Virus record (IMG/VR): IMGVR_UViG_3300008114_000003
Location: 1-64,000 of that record
Direction: 5' to 3' (one strand)
Source of the DNA: a virus
Length of the DNA stretch: 64,000 bases
Shown here: piece after piece, positions 7,695-18,527 of the stretch
Position numbering within the stretch: the first letter of the stretch is position 1
Layout: every line of letters begins with the position of its first letter
Translations under genes and position numbers: made by a program
Notes under the pieces: generated by a model
Database searches by the model: none
What the model saw: only the letters and a program-made list of their open reading frames with translations
Told to the model about the DNA's origin: nothing

Positions 7695-8407
7695 TGAATT
7701 TATCAAAAAATTATTATGCTATTTTAGGTGTTCCTAAAAATGCAGATGAAAAAACAATAAAAAAATCTTATTATAAGTTGAGTTTTAAACACCATCCTGA
7801 TAAGAATGGAGATGCTGATATTTTCTCCGAAATGACCGAGGCTTATGATGTTTTATGTGGTGAGAATCGAAGTGACTATGATTTAAAATCTAAATATGGA
7901 AATAACTATAATGAATACTATGAGTTATTTAATATAAATATTGATTTAGAATATGATGATGTTAAATCAACTAGAGAAAAATTTAAAAAAAATGAAGTAA
8001 ATGATATTATAATACAAGTTGATGATGATTTTGATGGAACAGTCGAATTTGAAAGATGGGTAAAGTGTAAATCTTGTGATGGTACTGGTAAAGACTTCTC
8101 ATCAAAAATTATTATTCGTGATAACGATGGTAATATTTTAAAAGTTTTTGATGCTGATGATGGTTGTGACTTTTGTGAAGGTACTGGTAAATATATGGAC
8201 CAAGAATGTTCTTTTTGTAATGGAAAGGGTCAAGTTGGATTAAATCATTGTAGTACTTGTAACGGTGAAAAAAGAATTTTAGGTAAACAAAAACTAACTG
8301 GTTTAAAACTAAAAGGTGATAAAACAAGAATAGATTCGATGGGTCATCATGCTAAAAACGGTAATGTTGGTCACTTATATTTAATAAAAAAAGAGTTACA
8401 ACAGTAA
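7694..8407 (+). CDS. DnaJ-like co-chaperone with zinc-finger domain
   Basis: 237 residues. The N-terminal J domain (NYYAILGVPKNADEKTIKKS, HHPDKNGD with the HPD motif) stimulates Hsp70 ATPase. From about residue 128 come four CxxCxGxG-type motifs: CKSCDGTG, CDFCEGTG, CSFCNGKG and CSTCNGEK, the class I DnaJ zinc region. The substrate-binding C-terminal domains are short or missing compared with about 375 residues in DnaJ. It may redirect host DnaK for capsid or tail folding. It ends in a bidirectional terminator shared with the convergent structural block. Confidence 0.85.
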   Translation: MNLSKNYYAILGVPKNADEKTIKKSYYKLSFKHHPDKNGDADIFSEMTEAYDVLCGENRSDYDLKSKYGNNYNEYYELFNINIDLEYDDVKSTREKFKKNEVNDIIIQVDDDFDGTVEFERWVKCKSCDGTGKDFSSKIIIRDNDGNILKVFDADDGCDFCEGTGKYMDQECSFCNGKGQVGLNHCSTCNGEKRILGKQKLTGLKLKGDKTRIDSMGHHAKNGNVGHLYLIKKELQQ

Positions 8408-8417
8408 CTCTTTTTTA
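8386..8417. terminator. Bidirectional terminator
   Basis: Stem AAGAGTTAC (8391-8399) and GTAACTCTT (8404-8412), with A and T runs on the two sides. It serves the DnaJ-like gene (+) and the 1511-residue structural gene (-). Confidence 0.8.
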
Positions 8418-8419
8418 TT

Positions 8420-11400
8420 TTAGTCATACGCTATGTTTGTCCAACTCGATGGTGGTCTTGATTCAGGCCCATACTCATCTGCTCCATAACCAGGCACCCA
8501 TTCCACTCCTATAAATGGTGAATCTTCTGATGTATATGTTGGCCATGAATTGTAAACTACACTCCAATAGTCAGTATTACCACCATATGTTGGTTCTGGT
8601 ATAACAATATTAACAGGTGGATCAAATGGCACATCAAACGGTGTAATATCAGTTGAATCAACCCATAATTCACTTGATAACCCAGGTAAACCAACATTTT
8701 GATAAGTTTCTTCTAAATATTGATTTCTTTCTATTCTATCAAATTTAGGAGTTAATTCGATGAATCTATAAGCATATTGATTTTCTCTTCTATAAGTTCT
8801 TTTACTAACAAGTGGTGCTTGTACAGAATTATTAATATTTTCATTTGTAAAATATTTAAAGAATGGTATCATATCAACCTCAAAGAAATTTAAATTATCT
8901 ATAACAAATTCCGAAATATTCTTACCACTATCACCAGATCCTCTAAATGACATCATTAAGTCTCTTTTATTAAAGAAGTATTCTACTTTCTTCTTATTTG
9001 GTGTTAAAATATGATTAACATTTTTATAAACAGGTAAATAAGATGCTTCTACTGTATTTGTTATGAAGGTATTTAATGTTGGATAAATAATCTTTTTAGA
9101 TATAACGTTTAAGTTACCAAAGTGTAAAATTGGTAATTCCATAGGTCTTGGATTATACTCAGATGATCTACCAACATAATTATTTTCAACTACATCTTTA
9201 TTAACTAGATCAAACTCAATCATAGTGTATCTATTTTGTTCTAATTTATCAGTATCTCTATTACCAACATCTTCAAGTGGATTCTGTAAATTTAGAACAC
9301 CTCCATCATATCTGGCTGAAACTTTCAACTCTTTCCCCTTTATCGGAAGAATTGTTGTAAAGAATCCACCAATTAGATCTTTAGCTTCATTTCTGGAGAA
9401 GGTAATATATGATCCGGATGATGATGATGTACTCCATTTCCAACCAAGATCTTTAAACTTTTGTGAGTTTGGTCTAAAGTATTCAGAGAATTTACCAGAA
9501 TCCCCTATGTAATCATTAAAAACTTTATATTTTGTTCCTAATTTATAATTTCTAATAGATGTTGAAAAACTATCTCTAAATTTAGAAACACTTGATAAAA
9601 CATCATAGGTTATATAACCATATAAATTATTATTTGATATGTTATTATCTGTTAGAGCATCATAATCAGTTAAAGGTTTAAATATATTAGTAGCTGAACT
9701 TTGATCATATACAACATCAATCCAAGAGTTATATGCAAAAATACTTCTATCATCTGTATTATTAATAGTAGTCGCTTTTGAAACATTTAATGAATCAAAT
9801 TGCATATTTTGTATAAGTCCGGTGTTTTTATAAGATCTTACTTTACCAACAAAATTTCTATTTGTGAGGAAATAAACAATTGAGTTTGAGGAAAAGATAT
9901 TTGTTTCAATAGTTCTACCATCTATTACAGTATTCACCTTTGTTTTACCAAACATAATTGAATCTACACTATCATCTTCAAATTCACTAACATATATCTC
10001 ATCACCAACATTTAAAGAATGTGTTGCACTTAAAGTTATATTAATAAATCTACCTCTTAATCCAGTTGATGAATTTGTTAGTCCAATATTACCTGATGAA
10101 TATGTGAATGAAATAATATTTGATTTAAAGTGACCACCAGATAACTCACCATCTATCCATTGAGTATCAACCATTTTAGTAGTATGTGGTAATCCATAGA
10201 AGCTACCGTTTGTCCAAACACCACCATTAAAATATCCATTGAAGAAATTACCACTTAACCAAATATTTTTAGTTACGTAAATAAAATGATAAGGTGAATC
10301 TTTTTCAACTCTTCTTAATGGAAAATCATATTCAAACTCAACTAATAATGTATTATTAGTTTTACTTATCACAGTATAATAATTTCTAATAAGTTTTCTT
10401 TCATTGTTTATATCTATAGCAACTATATTAGAAATAGATATTTTATCTCCAACATTAAAATTATTAACATTATATGATGGTCCAGAGATTGTTAATCTCC
10501 ATTTTTTATCTCTATTATATGAGTAGAATTGACTCACATCAAAAAAGTTTCTAACACTTCTATCTTCTCTATAACCATTTATCCAATTACCATCCTCCCA
10601 TATACCAGATTTAAATTTACCGGTTCCAACTTTTGTCTTTATGGTAGAATAAGTTATTGATCTTACAGCATTTAAAGTATTACCAACTCCTATATTATAA
10701 TAAAACTTTGGAGTTTCTATATAATCATATGAGTCGAATAGTCCAAATCCATAGTTTAGATAACCAGTAGGAAAACTATTTGTACCAACGGATAATAATG
10801 TATTATTTTGGATATGATAGGTTTCTTCGATTTTTAAATCTGTTAATGATGCGACAATGTATGTTGCTCCAGTTGTTTGAGGCACTGTATCCCCAACGAA
10901 TATTAGATATTGATTTCCTTGTAAACCATAGAATGTATAATCTTTATCTGTAACACTATAAGTTAAAGATCCTAAATAATTTTGACTTGAATTATCATCA
11001 AATAAAAATTCTATTGTCCATGTATTTAATTTACCAACATCTAACCCAGCGTCATCTTTTATGTAAAGTGTCCAGTTACCTACTATACTATCTGATGAAT
11101 TTAATAGTTTTCTAATATCCTGTGTATTTGATCTATAAGCACCATATCCAACACCAACATCTTTTTTCATTCTAAATGTATCAGTAAAAGGAGCTGATCC
11201 TTTAGATATACTATTTTTAGTATCATCTGATGTGAAAACGGTTGATTTTAAATTATCACTATTTCCTTTTTCTCTATTAAATAAATTTATAACTTTACCA
11301 ATACCTTGAACATCATTAGCTGCTGGACCTTTTAGATTTAAAATTAAATCACCATCCCAAGTATGATCTATATTAACTGTTACCTTAATCTCTTTTAATG

Positions 11401-12955
11401 TAGTAGCACTAGTTAAGTAATTATTTGAATCTAATGGTACACTAATTGTATCAGTTGTTGTTCCCCAATCTGCTATTGTTAAATTTGGTGACGATGATGC
11501 TATATAAGTAGCAATTGGTCTTTGTGAAGGAAGTCTACTAGATAAATAAAATTTTATACCAATATTATCATTTCTTGTATTCTTATACTTAAATGATAAA
11601 TTGAATTTATCATAATTTATAAACTTAGCAATATAATTATTTTTTCTAAATCCTTCATGTGGACTTTTTGAATACCCATTCAAACCACTACCAGAGTTAA
11701 CTGTCTCTGTTGACCTATTTGGTGTAACAAGACCAATTACATCTGATTCATCATCTGGATGAAATCCAAATCTATCATACCAGTTTGGTATATCAACTGT
11801 TGGACCATTTGACCATGGTCCACCAACAGGCATATTAAAATAAGGTTCATTTGCTAATCCTTTATATAAAGCAGCTCCACTTGGAAATACTATACTTTGC
11901 CAATTTGTTGTTGTTGATTTTGGTCTATCATACCAAATATATCTATTTTGAGCAACATACCAACCGTTACCAAATAAATTACCTCCTTCAGTCCATGGTT
12001 TAGCTGAAAAAGTTGATCTTGTAGTAGGTGGAGTGAAAGGTGTGGTAATAACCTCAGTTTTAAATAAACTAACATATGAAAATCCTTGTATTAACCAATC
12101 CGTTTCATTTACGGAGTATGATACAATACCTTCACCTGTATTAAGATGATTTCCAGATGTTTGATTACCATTTCCCTTAAATTCCGTATATCTATGATTA
12201 GATATAGTTATAAGATTGTTATAGGTTGTATTTGCGTGACTATTTCCGAATAAAATATTTGAATAAAAAGTTGATGGTCTTTCTGATAAAAAAGAACTAA
12301 CATCTTCTTTCGGAGTCGAGTAATAGTGAAATGTGAAAATTCTACCAGAACCATCAACAGAATTTAGTGTATCTAAACTAGCTTTACTTTCAAAGTAAGC
12401 CCAAGGTATTATAAATGTATCAGATTTTTTAAAATCATAATCGGTTAAATCTGATCCATTTATATTTTGTCTATAATCTTTATAAAATGTTTTATCAGCT
12501 AATAACTCAGCTTTATCTCCAATTGGAGTAACTAAATACAAAGCTGGTGATCTCCACTGTCTTGCATAAGTTGTATTTTCACCAATTTGTAAGTAGTTCA
12601 TCATAACAGTATTAAATTGATAAACTTTATCCTTTTTGAAACTTTTTGGAGTCGTATTATAAAAGCCAATAGCTTTTTGTAGCATATGTGCTTGTGTATA
12701 GTTTTCAGAAATAGGAGGTAAAGTGGAAATACCCGGTCTATTATACCAGAATGTTATATCACTATTTGATTGTGTGTAAATCAATGGATTTACTCTCAAT
12801 GCCATGAAAGATGCCTCATTTGGACTATCTTTATATTTCATCAAAGAATAAGTCCAACCGAAGTTTTTTTGAGTATCTGCTATTACTGTTGTTATACCAG
12901 ATGGTAAAGAACCACCTATGTATGTATCTCTATTTATATTTTGTGACCAACCCAT
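8420..12955 (-). CDS. Giant structural protein with P-like domain and WxxG repeats
   Basis: 1511 residues, probably a tail fibre, baseplate or virion surface protein. At about residues 520-650 there is a proprotein-convertase P (Homo B)-like beta domain: VNIDHTWDGDLILNLKGP, then VGYGAYR, then GNWTLYIKDDAGLDVGKL. Around 785-935 are aromatic [WF]xxG repeats (GIWEDGNWINGY, GNFFNGYFNGGVWTNGSF). The C-terminus ends SSWTNIAYD, nearly the same as the next giant protein. TTTAATATATAG lies 3 bases upstream of the start. No enzymatic motif seen. Confidence 0.8.
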   Translation of the reverse strand: MGWSQNINRDTYIGGSLPSGITTVIADTQKNFGWTYSLMKYKDSPNEASFMALRVNPLIYTQSNSDITFWYNRPGISTLPPISENYTQAHMLQKAIGFYNTTPKSFKKDKVYQFNTVMMNYLQIGENTTYARQWRSPALYLVTPIGDKAELLADKTFYKDYRQNINGSDLTDYDFKKSDTFIIPWAYFESKASLDTLNSVDGSGRIFTFHYYSTPKEDVSSFLSERPSTFYSNILFGNSHANTTYNNLITISNHRYTEFKGNGNQTSGNHLNTGEGIVSYSVNETDWLIQGFSYVSLFKTEVITTPFTPPTTRSTFSAKPWTEGGNLFGNGWYVAQNRYIWYDRPKSTTTNWQSIVFPSGAALYKGLANEPYFNMPVGGPWSNGPTVDIPNWYDRFGFHPDDESDVIGLVTPNRSTETVNSGSGLNGYSKSPHEGFRKNNYIAKFINYDKFNLSFKYKNTRNDNIGIKFYLSSRLPSQRPIATYIASSSPNLTIADWGTTTDTISVPLDSNNYLTSATTLKEIKVTVNIDHTWDGDLILNLKGPAANDVQGIGKVINLFNREKGNSDNLKSTVFTSDDTKNSISKGSAPFTDTFRMKKDVGVGYGAYRSNTQDIRKLLNSSDSIVGNWTLYIKDDAGLDVGKLNTWTIEFLFDDNSSQNYLGSLTYSVTDKDYTFYGLQGNQYLIFVGDTVPQTTGATYIVASLTDLKIEETYHIQNNTLLSVGTNSFPTGYLNYGFGLFDSYDYIETPKFYYNIGVGNTLNAVRSITYSTIKTKVGTGKFKSGIWEDGNWINGYREDRSVRNFFDVSQFYSYNRDKKWRLTISGPSYNVNNFNVGDKISISNIVAIDINNERKLIRNYYTVISKTNNTLLVEFEYDFPLRRVEKDSPYHFIYVTKNIWLSGNFFNGYFNGGVWTNGSFYGLPHTTKMVDTQWIDGELSGGHFKSNIISFTYSSGNIGLTNSSTGLRGRFINITLSATHSLNVGDEIYVSEFEDDSVDSIMFGKTKVNTVIDGRTIETNIFSSNSIVYFLTNRNFVGKVRSYKNTGLIQNMQFDSLNVSKATTINNTDDRSIFAYNSWIDVVYDQSSATNIFKPLTDYDALTDNNISNNNLYGYITYDVLSSVSKFRDSFSTSIRNYKLGTKYKVFNDYIGDSGKFSEYFRPNSQKFKDLGWKWSTSSSSGSYITFSRNEAKDLIGGFFTTILPIKGKELKVSARYDGGVLNLQNPLEDVGNRDTDKLEQNRYTMIEFDLVNKDVVENNYVGRSSEYNPRPMELPILHFGNLNVISKKIIYPTLNTFITNTVEASYLPVYKNVNHILTPNKKKVEYFFNKRDLMMSFRGSGDSGKNISEFVIDNLNFFEVDMIPFFKYFTNENINNSVQAPLVSKRTYRRENQYAYRFIELTPKFDRIERNQYLEETYQNVGLPGLSSELWVDSTDITPFDVPFDPPVNIVIPEPTYGGNTDYWSVVYNSWPTYTSEDSPFIGVEWVPGYGADEYGPESRPPSSWTNIAYD

Positions 12956-12958
12956 ATT

Positions 12959-12970
12959 CTATATATTAAA
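12959..12970 (-). promoter_or_regulatory. TTTAATATATAG element, short spacing
   Basis: On the minus strand TTTAATATATAG ends 3 bases before the ATG of the 1511-residue structural gene. It belongs to the recurring short-spaced class of this element. Confidence 0.5.
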
Positions 12971-12992
12971 ATTATATTACTATTATCAAAAA

Positions 12993-15900
12993 TTAATCAT
13001 AACTAATATTTGTCCAATTTGAAAATGGGTCTGAAGATGGTTCCGAAAAACTTGTGAATTCCCAGTTAGCATTTGGAATAGCCGTATTATTGTTATTATT
13101 AACTCCAAATACACTAAAATCTGTACTCCAATTTTCATTCCATGTTTCTGGATTGAATGAACCATCGCCAGAACTTTCGTCGGTAATTACCCAAGGTGTT
13201 ATATTTGTTTCTGGTCTTGGTGGTCTGAATGTATATGATGTTCCTTCGTTTGGATCATAATATGTTCCAAAATTATAAGATGATGTATTTTCAACTGTTA
13301 TATCAAAACTAATATCACTAGATCCACCATCACTTATTTGATTAATTACCTTTGATGAATTTTTAAATAAATTCCAAATATGTACTTCATTTCGACCATA
13401 AGATTGACCGTCTGGTGGTGGAACCAAAGAATATGTTCCATTTACGTAGTCATATGGTTGTGTGGCAACAGAATTACCATTATCTCTCAATCCACGTTTT
13501 AATATATTATAAGTAAATTCATTGTTTACATAACCAACATAGTCAAAATTTGATCCATACCAGTTACCATTTTTCCAAGTACCTCCTTCCCAAATAACAT
13601 TATAAGCATTCATAAAATTAGAAACACCATTATAAAAAATCATACCCCATGCAGTACCACTAATGAAATTACCATTTAACCATCTCGACATATAAAAATC
13701 ACTATCTATAAAATCACCAGTTACCCAATTTGATTTATCTGGTATTGAATTATTAGTAGCATTAGTACTATTAAAGTTAGGAGTAAATGAATAATCACTA
13801 TTCGTAGTATTTAACTTTAGCGGATATTCATCATTATTAGATCTAATTACATATGGATTAAAAGAACTATATTGAAATGTACCTTTATTAAATGTCCCGG
13901 TTAACCAAACACTATTTTTAAACGTACCGTTATCACTACTAAATGTACCAGATAACCACAAAACTTTATCAAAATTTATTGAGTTATAAACTTTTGGAAT
14001 TTTATTTCTAACATAAAAAGCTTTTTCTGATAAATATCTCCATTTATTATTTGTAGCAATTCCATCTACCCACAATCCATAAAAACTTTGCGTATATGAA
14101 TCTACGAATTTAGAAGCATTTGAATTCTGATAATTATTTATATCTAGATTACCAATTGCTGAGAAGGTTGAGCTACCTTTGAAGTTACCACCAGTGAATA
14201 ATCCATTATTCCAAATTTTACCTTTGAAGTCACCACCATTAAATATACCGTAATACCATGTTGAGTTATCTCCAGTTGATGAGTTACCAAATTCACCATC
14301 GTTAAATGTACCATTCTCCCAAGAGTAAGTTAACTTGTCTTCTGAGTTATTATAAAATAAACCACTTTGGCTACATCCATAAGTAGATATAAATCTACCA
14401 CCATTAAATGTACCATTTTTCCACTTAGCATAATTTGTAAATTGTCCTCCATTAAATGTACCATTATACCAAGTTGCATAGTTATTTCTATCTATTGTAT
14501 AATCAAGAGTATTGTATTTAAATGTTAATTCCCACTCAAATAAGTATCCAATATCATATAGTGAATTATCAATGATTATCAATTCCCAATTTCCATTAAA
14601 TGTATTATCAAAATTTAATAATTCAGTTGAGTTAATTGTATTGGATAGGAAGCTATATGTTCCAAAAGTACCAATACCAAGTGATTTACTCATTCTAAAT
14701 TTCAAATAAGGTGGGTTATCATTATTGTAGTATTGTGGTAAGACTGATGTTAATATTGGATTTGAATCATTTGTAGTAAAAACAATCGAGTCATTGGATT
14801 TAAAGTCATTATCACTTCCTATATTATAGTCTTTAACATTTATAATTTTACCATTTGGGGATTTTAAATTTATCAATATATCACCTATATAAGTATGATT
14901 GATTTTAACTTTTAATTCTATATCAAAAGGAAGTTCAGGATTTACAATAACATCATATACTGTACTTGATAAACTTTGAGTTGATACTAAAAATCCCTGT
15001 GTTCTTTGATCATTCCAAATATTACTAAAATTAGTTTGGTTTATAGACATACCATTACTACCATTTGGATTTGCAGTTGCGTTTAATGGGACAACATGAT
15101 TAGAGTATGTTGATCCACCAACATAAATATATAATCTTTCGTAATAAGAACCAAAAACACCATTATTAAATATACCATCATACCAGTTTATATTATAAAT
15201 ATCACCACTTTCAGTTGCTCCTAAATAATTTGGACTTTTAGCATATAGTGTGGCATTATTAACAGTTGCATAAAGAATATCTCCATTATAAATAACTGTT
15301 GATTCAGCCGCTGATTTTGGCTCACCAATTTGTCCGTTACTAAACGTACCTTTGTAGAACTTAGAATAATTAAATATACCATTCTTAAATACACCATCCT
15401 CCCAATCACTCTTAAAGAATATTCCATCTTTAAATTCTCCTTTGACCCAAGAGTATCTAAAGTTTGAAACAGTTGCTGTTACAACACCATCTATGTGATA
15501 TGATTTTATTCTATTATCATAATAATATTTCTTATCAATAGTACCATTACCATCAAATGATCTTGAGTTGTAAAAAGTTCCATTAGTAAATACACCATCA
15601 TACCATTGAGATTCTTTAATAACACCTTTATTGAAACCAAAGTTATTTAAAAATGAGTTTTGTATTATACCATCTTGCCAAACATCATTACCTCCGATAA
15701 AAAATGAATTTAAATAAGTTGCTGATGATAATATATTATTATTATTACTAAAAATTGTATCACTTATAATCAAACTTCTAATCTTCTCAAGATTGAAAAA
15801 ATCTTTATCGGATGAATCATAATTATCATTTTTTATCAATGAACTATTCATATATCCTCTTTTAAATAGCCCAGATTTTATTTTACTCTTATAGAATTTA

Positions 15901-18446
15901 ACTTTGCTTAGATAATTATATCTGTTTCTTGAATTATTTGTTTCAAAATATCCACCAGCTGTTAATCCGGATAATATATTAGTACCAATTTCTTTAAGTG
16001 TTAATTTGTTAACATCAATTGATAATACTTCGTATGAATCAGGTATTCTTTTAACTACACCACCATTTATATAATCAACTGAGTTTAAATAAACAACATC
16101 ACCAATTTTAAAACTAAATTCTTTATTTTTTTCAGATACATATTGTGTATTAGTAACAATTAAAGTACTATTAACGGTATTTAAAGATATTCTATAAGTA
16201 CCACTTCCTGTTAATGATGATATATTAACATCGTTGTTATAGTTTATATAATAACCACTATTCCAATCAGATGTTTCTAAAATACCACTATCAAAGTTTG
16301 AATTTATTATAAATGCTTTTGATATATCAATTAAGTTACCTATATATGTTGATTGTGTACCAGGATTAGAATTATAGTTAAAATTAAATTCTGTTGAATC
16401 CACATCTCTATTTATAACATCTTGTATAGATACTAAAATATCAACTGAATAGTAATTTGAGTTTGTATTTGTTTTGATTATTCCAGTTGATTGAGCAACT
16501 ATACTAGCAGTTGATGATAAAGTAGCACTTATCATCATTTGTAAATCAACAGATGCGGTTAAACTGTTTAAAACATAACTATTTTCTTCAGGTGTTGATA
16601 AATAAGCATTATACTCAAATCCTCTTTTATAGAAATTAGCCACTGTATTATCTCTTTCATATGTATAATCATCGTTTATAAAAGACTCTGTATATTCATC
16701 GTTAAAATCAACCCAAGTTCCAATTTTAAATTTTTTATCAAAGAAATTTATTGGAATTTTTGAATTATTATTTATGTTTATACCCTTTAAATAGAAATAA
16801 TCATCTAATTTAAGTTTTTTGTAGTCTTTTTCATCAATATAAAATTTGAATAATTTGTGTGTTGTTCTTGAATTTTGTAAGCTAAATGGACTAGATAGTT
16901 TTATTATACTATAAGTACTTGATCCGGTTGGGTTATTTGCTAGATTAGTGTATCTATATTCTGAAACATTCCACTCATCGTAAGCTTTTATCTTAATAGA
17001 ATCTTCCGAAATATAAGTAGAGTCTTTGACTACACTATCAATAACTTGGGAATTTACAATTCTACTATTTGTTATTTTACTATCAACTAACTTAGAGTTA
17101 ATTAAAGTTGAATTGTCAATTAATAATGAATTAAATTGTCCATCTTCAAAGTATCCTTTTTGAATAGATATATCAAAACTTTGTGTAGCAGAATTTAAGT
17201 GATTTTTTAAAACTTTCTTAGTATTTGTACCACCTAATTTAGCATTTATTATTGTACCATTTTCAATATTAGCTTTTAATATACTAGAATCTATAATAAA
17301 GTTAAACCCTTTACCACCATTATTATTAGTATTACTTTTTTGAATTGGATCACCAGAACTATCTAGTGTTGTTGTATAGTTTTGACCAGCAATTGTTATT
17401 TTTGAATTTAAATCACCATTTTCCCAAATTGTATTTAATAAAGTACCACCATTCCACTTAGATTTTATACCTTTCCACTGTATTCTCTTTTCCTGTATTC
17501 CATAAATACCATTATTAAAAGTTCCAAAAAAATCACCACTTCTAAAGTTAGACTTACTAATTATTGGTTTTGAGAAAAGTTTATCAACTCCCCAATATGA
17601 ATTTGTAGGTCCAGTAACCCATTCATAAATATTTCCTTCTTTGAAATCGGTTCCTTTATGAGTGAAATCACCACTCATAACCATTAGTCTATTATTTGAA
17701 TAAGTTCCAAGAGCTGCTGAAAAAGAACCATAAAAGTATAACTCTTTTGATATATTAATCCAATAACCACTACCATTTCTAACAAAAAATCCTGGAGCAC
17801 CTGTTAAACCTAAACTAACACCATATCCAGCTATATTAGATATTGTACCTGCGGTATACTCTTCGTTATAAACTGGTTGATAAAAAACGTCATTAGAATC
17901 AGCATATATCATATTATTTTGATACTTATCAAACTTATAGTTAAGTTGACCTCCTCTTGATGATATTTGTTTATTAACATGTAAGAATTGTTCTCTTGTT
18001 GAAATTTTCCAAACTTTTACAAAGTCATCCTTTTTTTCAGTATCATTGAATGGTAAAACACCAGTGTAATCTATATCAAGAACTATCTTACATTTATCAA
18101 CATAAAGAACTATATAACCATCTCTACCAGATTTATACTTATCATCCTTAATCAATAAATCACTATCATAATATCCATTTATTATAAATACTCTATCACC
18201 AACTTGTATATTTGAATTAACCTCTGTATAAAATAATGTTTTATTTATATCATTGACAGTATATGGTTCTACCCAGTTTACCAAACGAGGACTTGCGTAA
18301 CCATTCGTTCTTTCCTCTAATATTTGAAAATTATCAAAATAAGCTAAATTATATTGCAATGGATCAACAAAAGTACCTAACTGATAATCCACAGCTGAAA
18401 CTAAATATGGTTTATTTCTAATGATGTTTTGTGAAGGTAATGGCAT
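12993..18446 (-). CDS. Giant structural protein with P-like domain, WxxG and pentapeptide-like repeats
   Basis: 1817 residues, likely a fibre or baseplate component paralogous to its downstream neighbour. Around residues 440-470 there is a strand-ladder repeat (LINSKLVDSKITNSRIVNSQ), like a right-handed beta-helix. A P-like domain spans about 1170-1310 (LKVKINHTYIGDILINLKSP, then GNWELIIIDNSLYDIGYL). Many [WF]xxGx repeats follow (YNGTFNGGQF, WKNGTFNGGRF, WNNGLFTGGNF). The last residues SNWTNISYD match the C-terminus of the 1511-residue protein. TTTAATATATAA lies 19 bases upstream. Confidence 0.8.
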   Translation of the reverse strand: MPLPSQNIIRNKPYLVSAVDYQLGTFVDPLQYNLAYFDNFQILEERTNGYASPRLVNWVEPYTVNDINKTLFYTEVNSNIQVGDRVFIINGYYDSDLLIKDDKYKSGRDGYIVLYVDKCKIVLDIDYTGVLPFNDTEKKDDFVKVWKISTREQFLHVNKQISSRGGQLNYKFDKYQNNMIYADSNDVFYQPVYNEEYTAGTISNIAGYGVSLGLTGAPGFFVRNGSGYWINISKELYFYGSFSAALGTYSNNRLMVMSGDFTHKGTDFKEGNIYEWVTGPTNSYWGVDKLFSKPIISKSNFRSGDFFGTFNNGIYGIQEKRIQWKGIKSKWNGGTLLNTIWENGDLNSKITIAGQNYTTTLDSSGDPIQKSNTNNNGGKGFNFIIDSSILKANIENGTIINAKLGGTNTKKVLKNHLNSATQSFDISIQKGYFEDGQFNSLLIDNSTLINSKLVDSKITNSRIVNSQVIDSVVKDSTYISEDSIKIKAYDEWNVSEYRYTNLANNPTGSSTYSIIKLSSPFSLQNSRTTHKLFKFYIDEKDYKKLKLDDYFYLKGININNNSKIPINFFDKKFKIGTWVDFNDEYTESFINDDYTYERDNTVANFYKRGFEYNAYLSTPEENSYVLNSLTASVDLQMMISATLSSTASIVAQSTGIIKTNTNSNYYSVDILVSIQDVINRDVDSTEFNFNYNSNPGTQSTYIGNLIDISKAFIINSNFDSGILETSDWNSGYYINYNNDVNISSLTGSGTYRISLNTVNSTLIVTNTQYVSEKNKEFSFKIGDVVYLNSVDYINGGVVKRIPDSYEVLSIDVNKLTLKEIGTNILSGLTAGGYFETNNSRNRYNYLSKVKFYKSKIKSGLFKRGYMNSSLIKNDNYDSSDKDFFNLEKIRSLIISDTIFSNNNNILSSATYLNSFFIGGNDVWQDGIIQNSFLNNFGFNKGVIKESQWYDGVFTNGTFYNSRSFDGNGTIDKKYYYDNRIKSYHIDGVVTATVSNFRYSWVKGEFKDGIFFKSDWEDGVFKNGIFNYSKFYKGTFSNGQIGEPKSAAESTVIYNGDILYATVNNATLYAKSPNYLGATESGDIYNINWYDGIFNNGVFGSYYERLYIYVGGSTYSNHVVPLNATANPNGSNGMSINQTNFSNIWNDQRTQGFLVSTQSLSSTVYDVIVNPELPFDIELKVKINHTYIGDILINLKSPNGKIINVKDYNIGSDNDFKSNDSIVFTTNDSNPILTSVLPQYYNNDNPPYLKFRMSKSLGIGTFGTYSFLSNTINSTELLNFDNTFNGNWELIIIDNSLYDIGYLFEWELTFKYNTLDYTIDRNNYATWYNGTFNGGQFTNYAKWKNGTFNGGRFISTYGCSQSGLFYNNSEDKLTYSWENGTFNDGEFGNSSTGDNSTWYYGIFNGGDFKGKIWNNGLFTGGNFKGSSTFSAIGNLDINNYQNSNASKFVDSYTQSFYGLWVDGIATNNKWRYLSEKAFYVRNKIPKVYNSINFDKVLWLSGTFSSDNGTFKNSVWLTGTFNKGTFQYSSFNPYVIRSNNDEYPLKLNTTNSDYSFTPNFNSTNATNNSIPDKSNWVTGDFIDSDFYMSRWLNGNFISGTAWGMIFYNGVSNFMNAYNVIWEGGTWKNGNWYGSNFDYVGYVNNEFTYNILKRGLRDNGNSVATQPYDYVNGTYSLVPPPDGQSYGRNEVHIWNLFKNSSKVINQISDGGSSDISFDITVENTSSYNFGTYYDPNEGTSYTFRPPRPETNITPWVITDESSGDGSFNPETWNENWSTDFSVFGVNNNNNTAIPNANWEFTSFSEPSSDPFSNWTNISYD

Positions 18447-18465
18447 TCAACTAATATATTTTTTA

Positions 18466-18477
18466 TTATATATTAAA
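18466..18477 (-). promoter_or_regulatory. TTTAATATATAA element, long spacing
   Basis: Minus-strand TTTAATATATAA, 19 bases before the start of the 1817-residue gene. A good candidate phage late promoter with a short leader. Confidence 0.55.
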
Positions 18478-18509
18478 ATTTAAATACTTTCTAATAAACT
18501 TATTTTTAT

Positions 18510-18517
18510 TATCTTTG
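18510..18517 (+). promoter_or_regulatory. Bacteroidota-type -7 element TATCTTTG
   Basis: TATCTTTG matches TAnnTTTG, the -7 element of Bacteroidota sigma-ABfr promoters, 10 bases before the sirtuin ATG. The mRNA would have almost no leader. It heads the plus-strand cassette inserted in the minus-strand structural block. Confidence 0.65.
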
Positions 18518-18527
18518 TATATTATTT

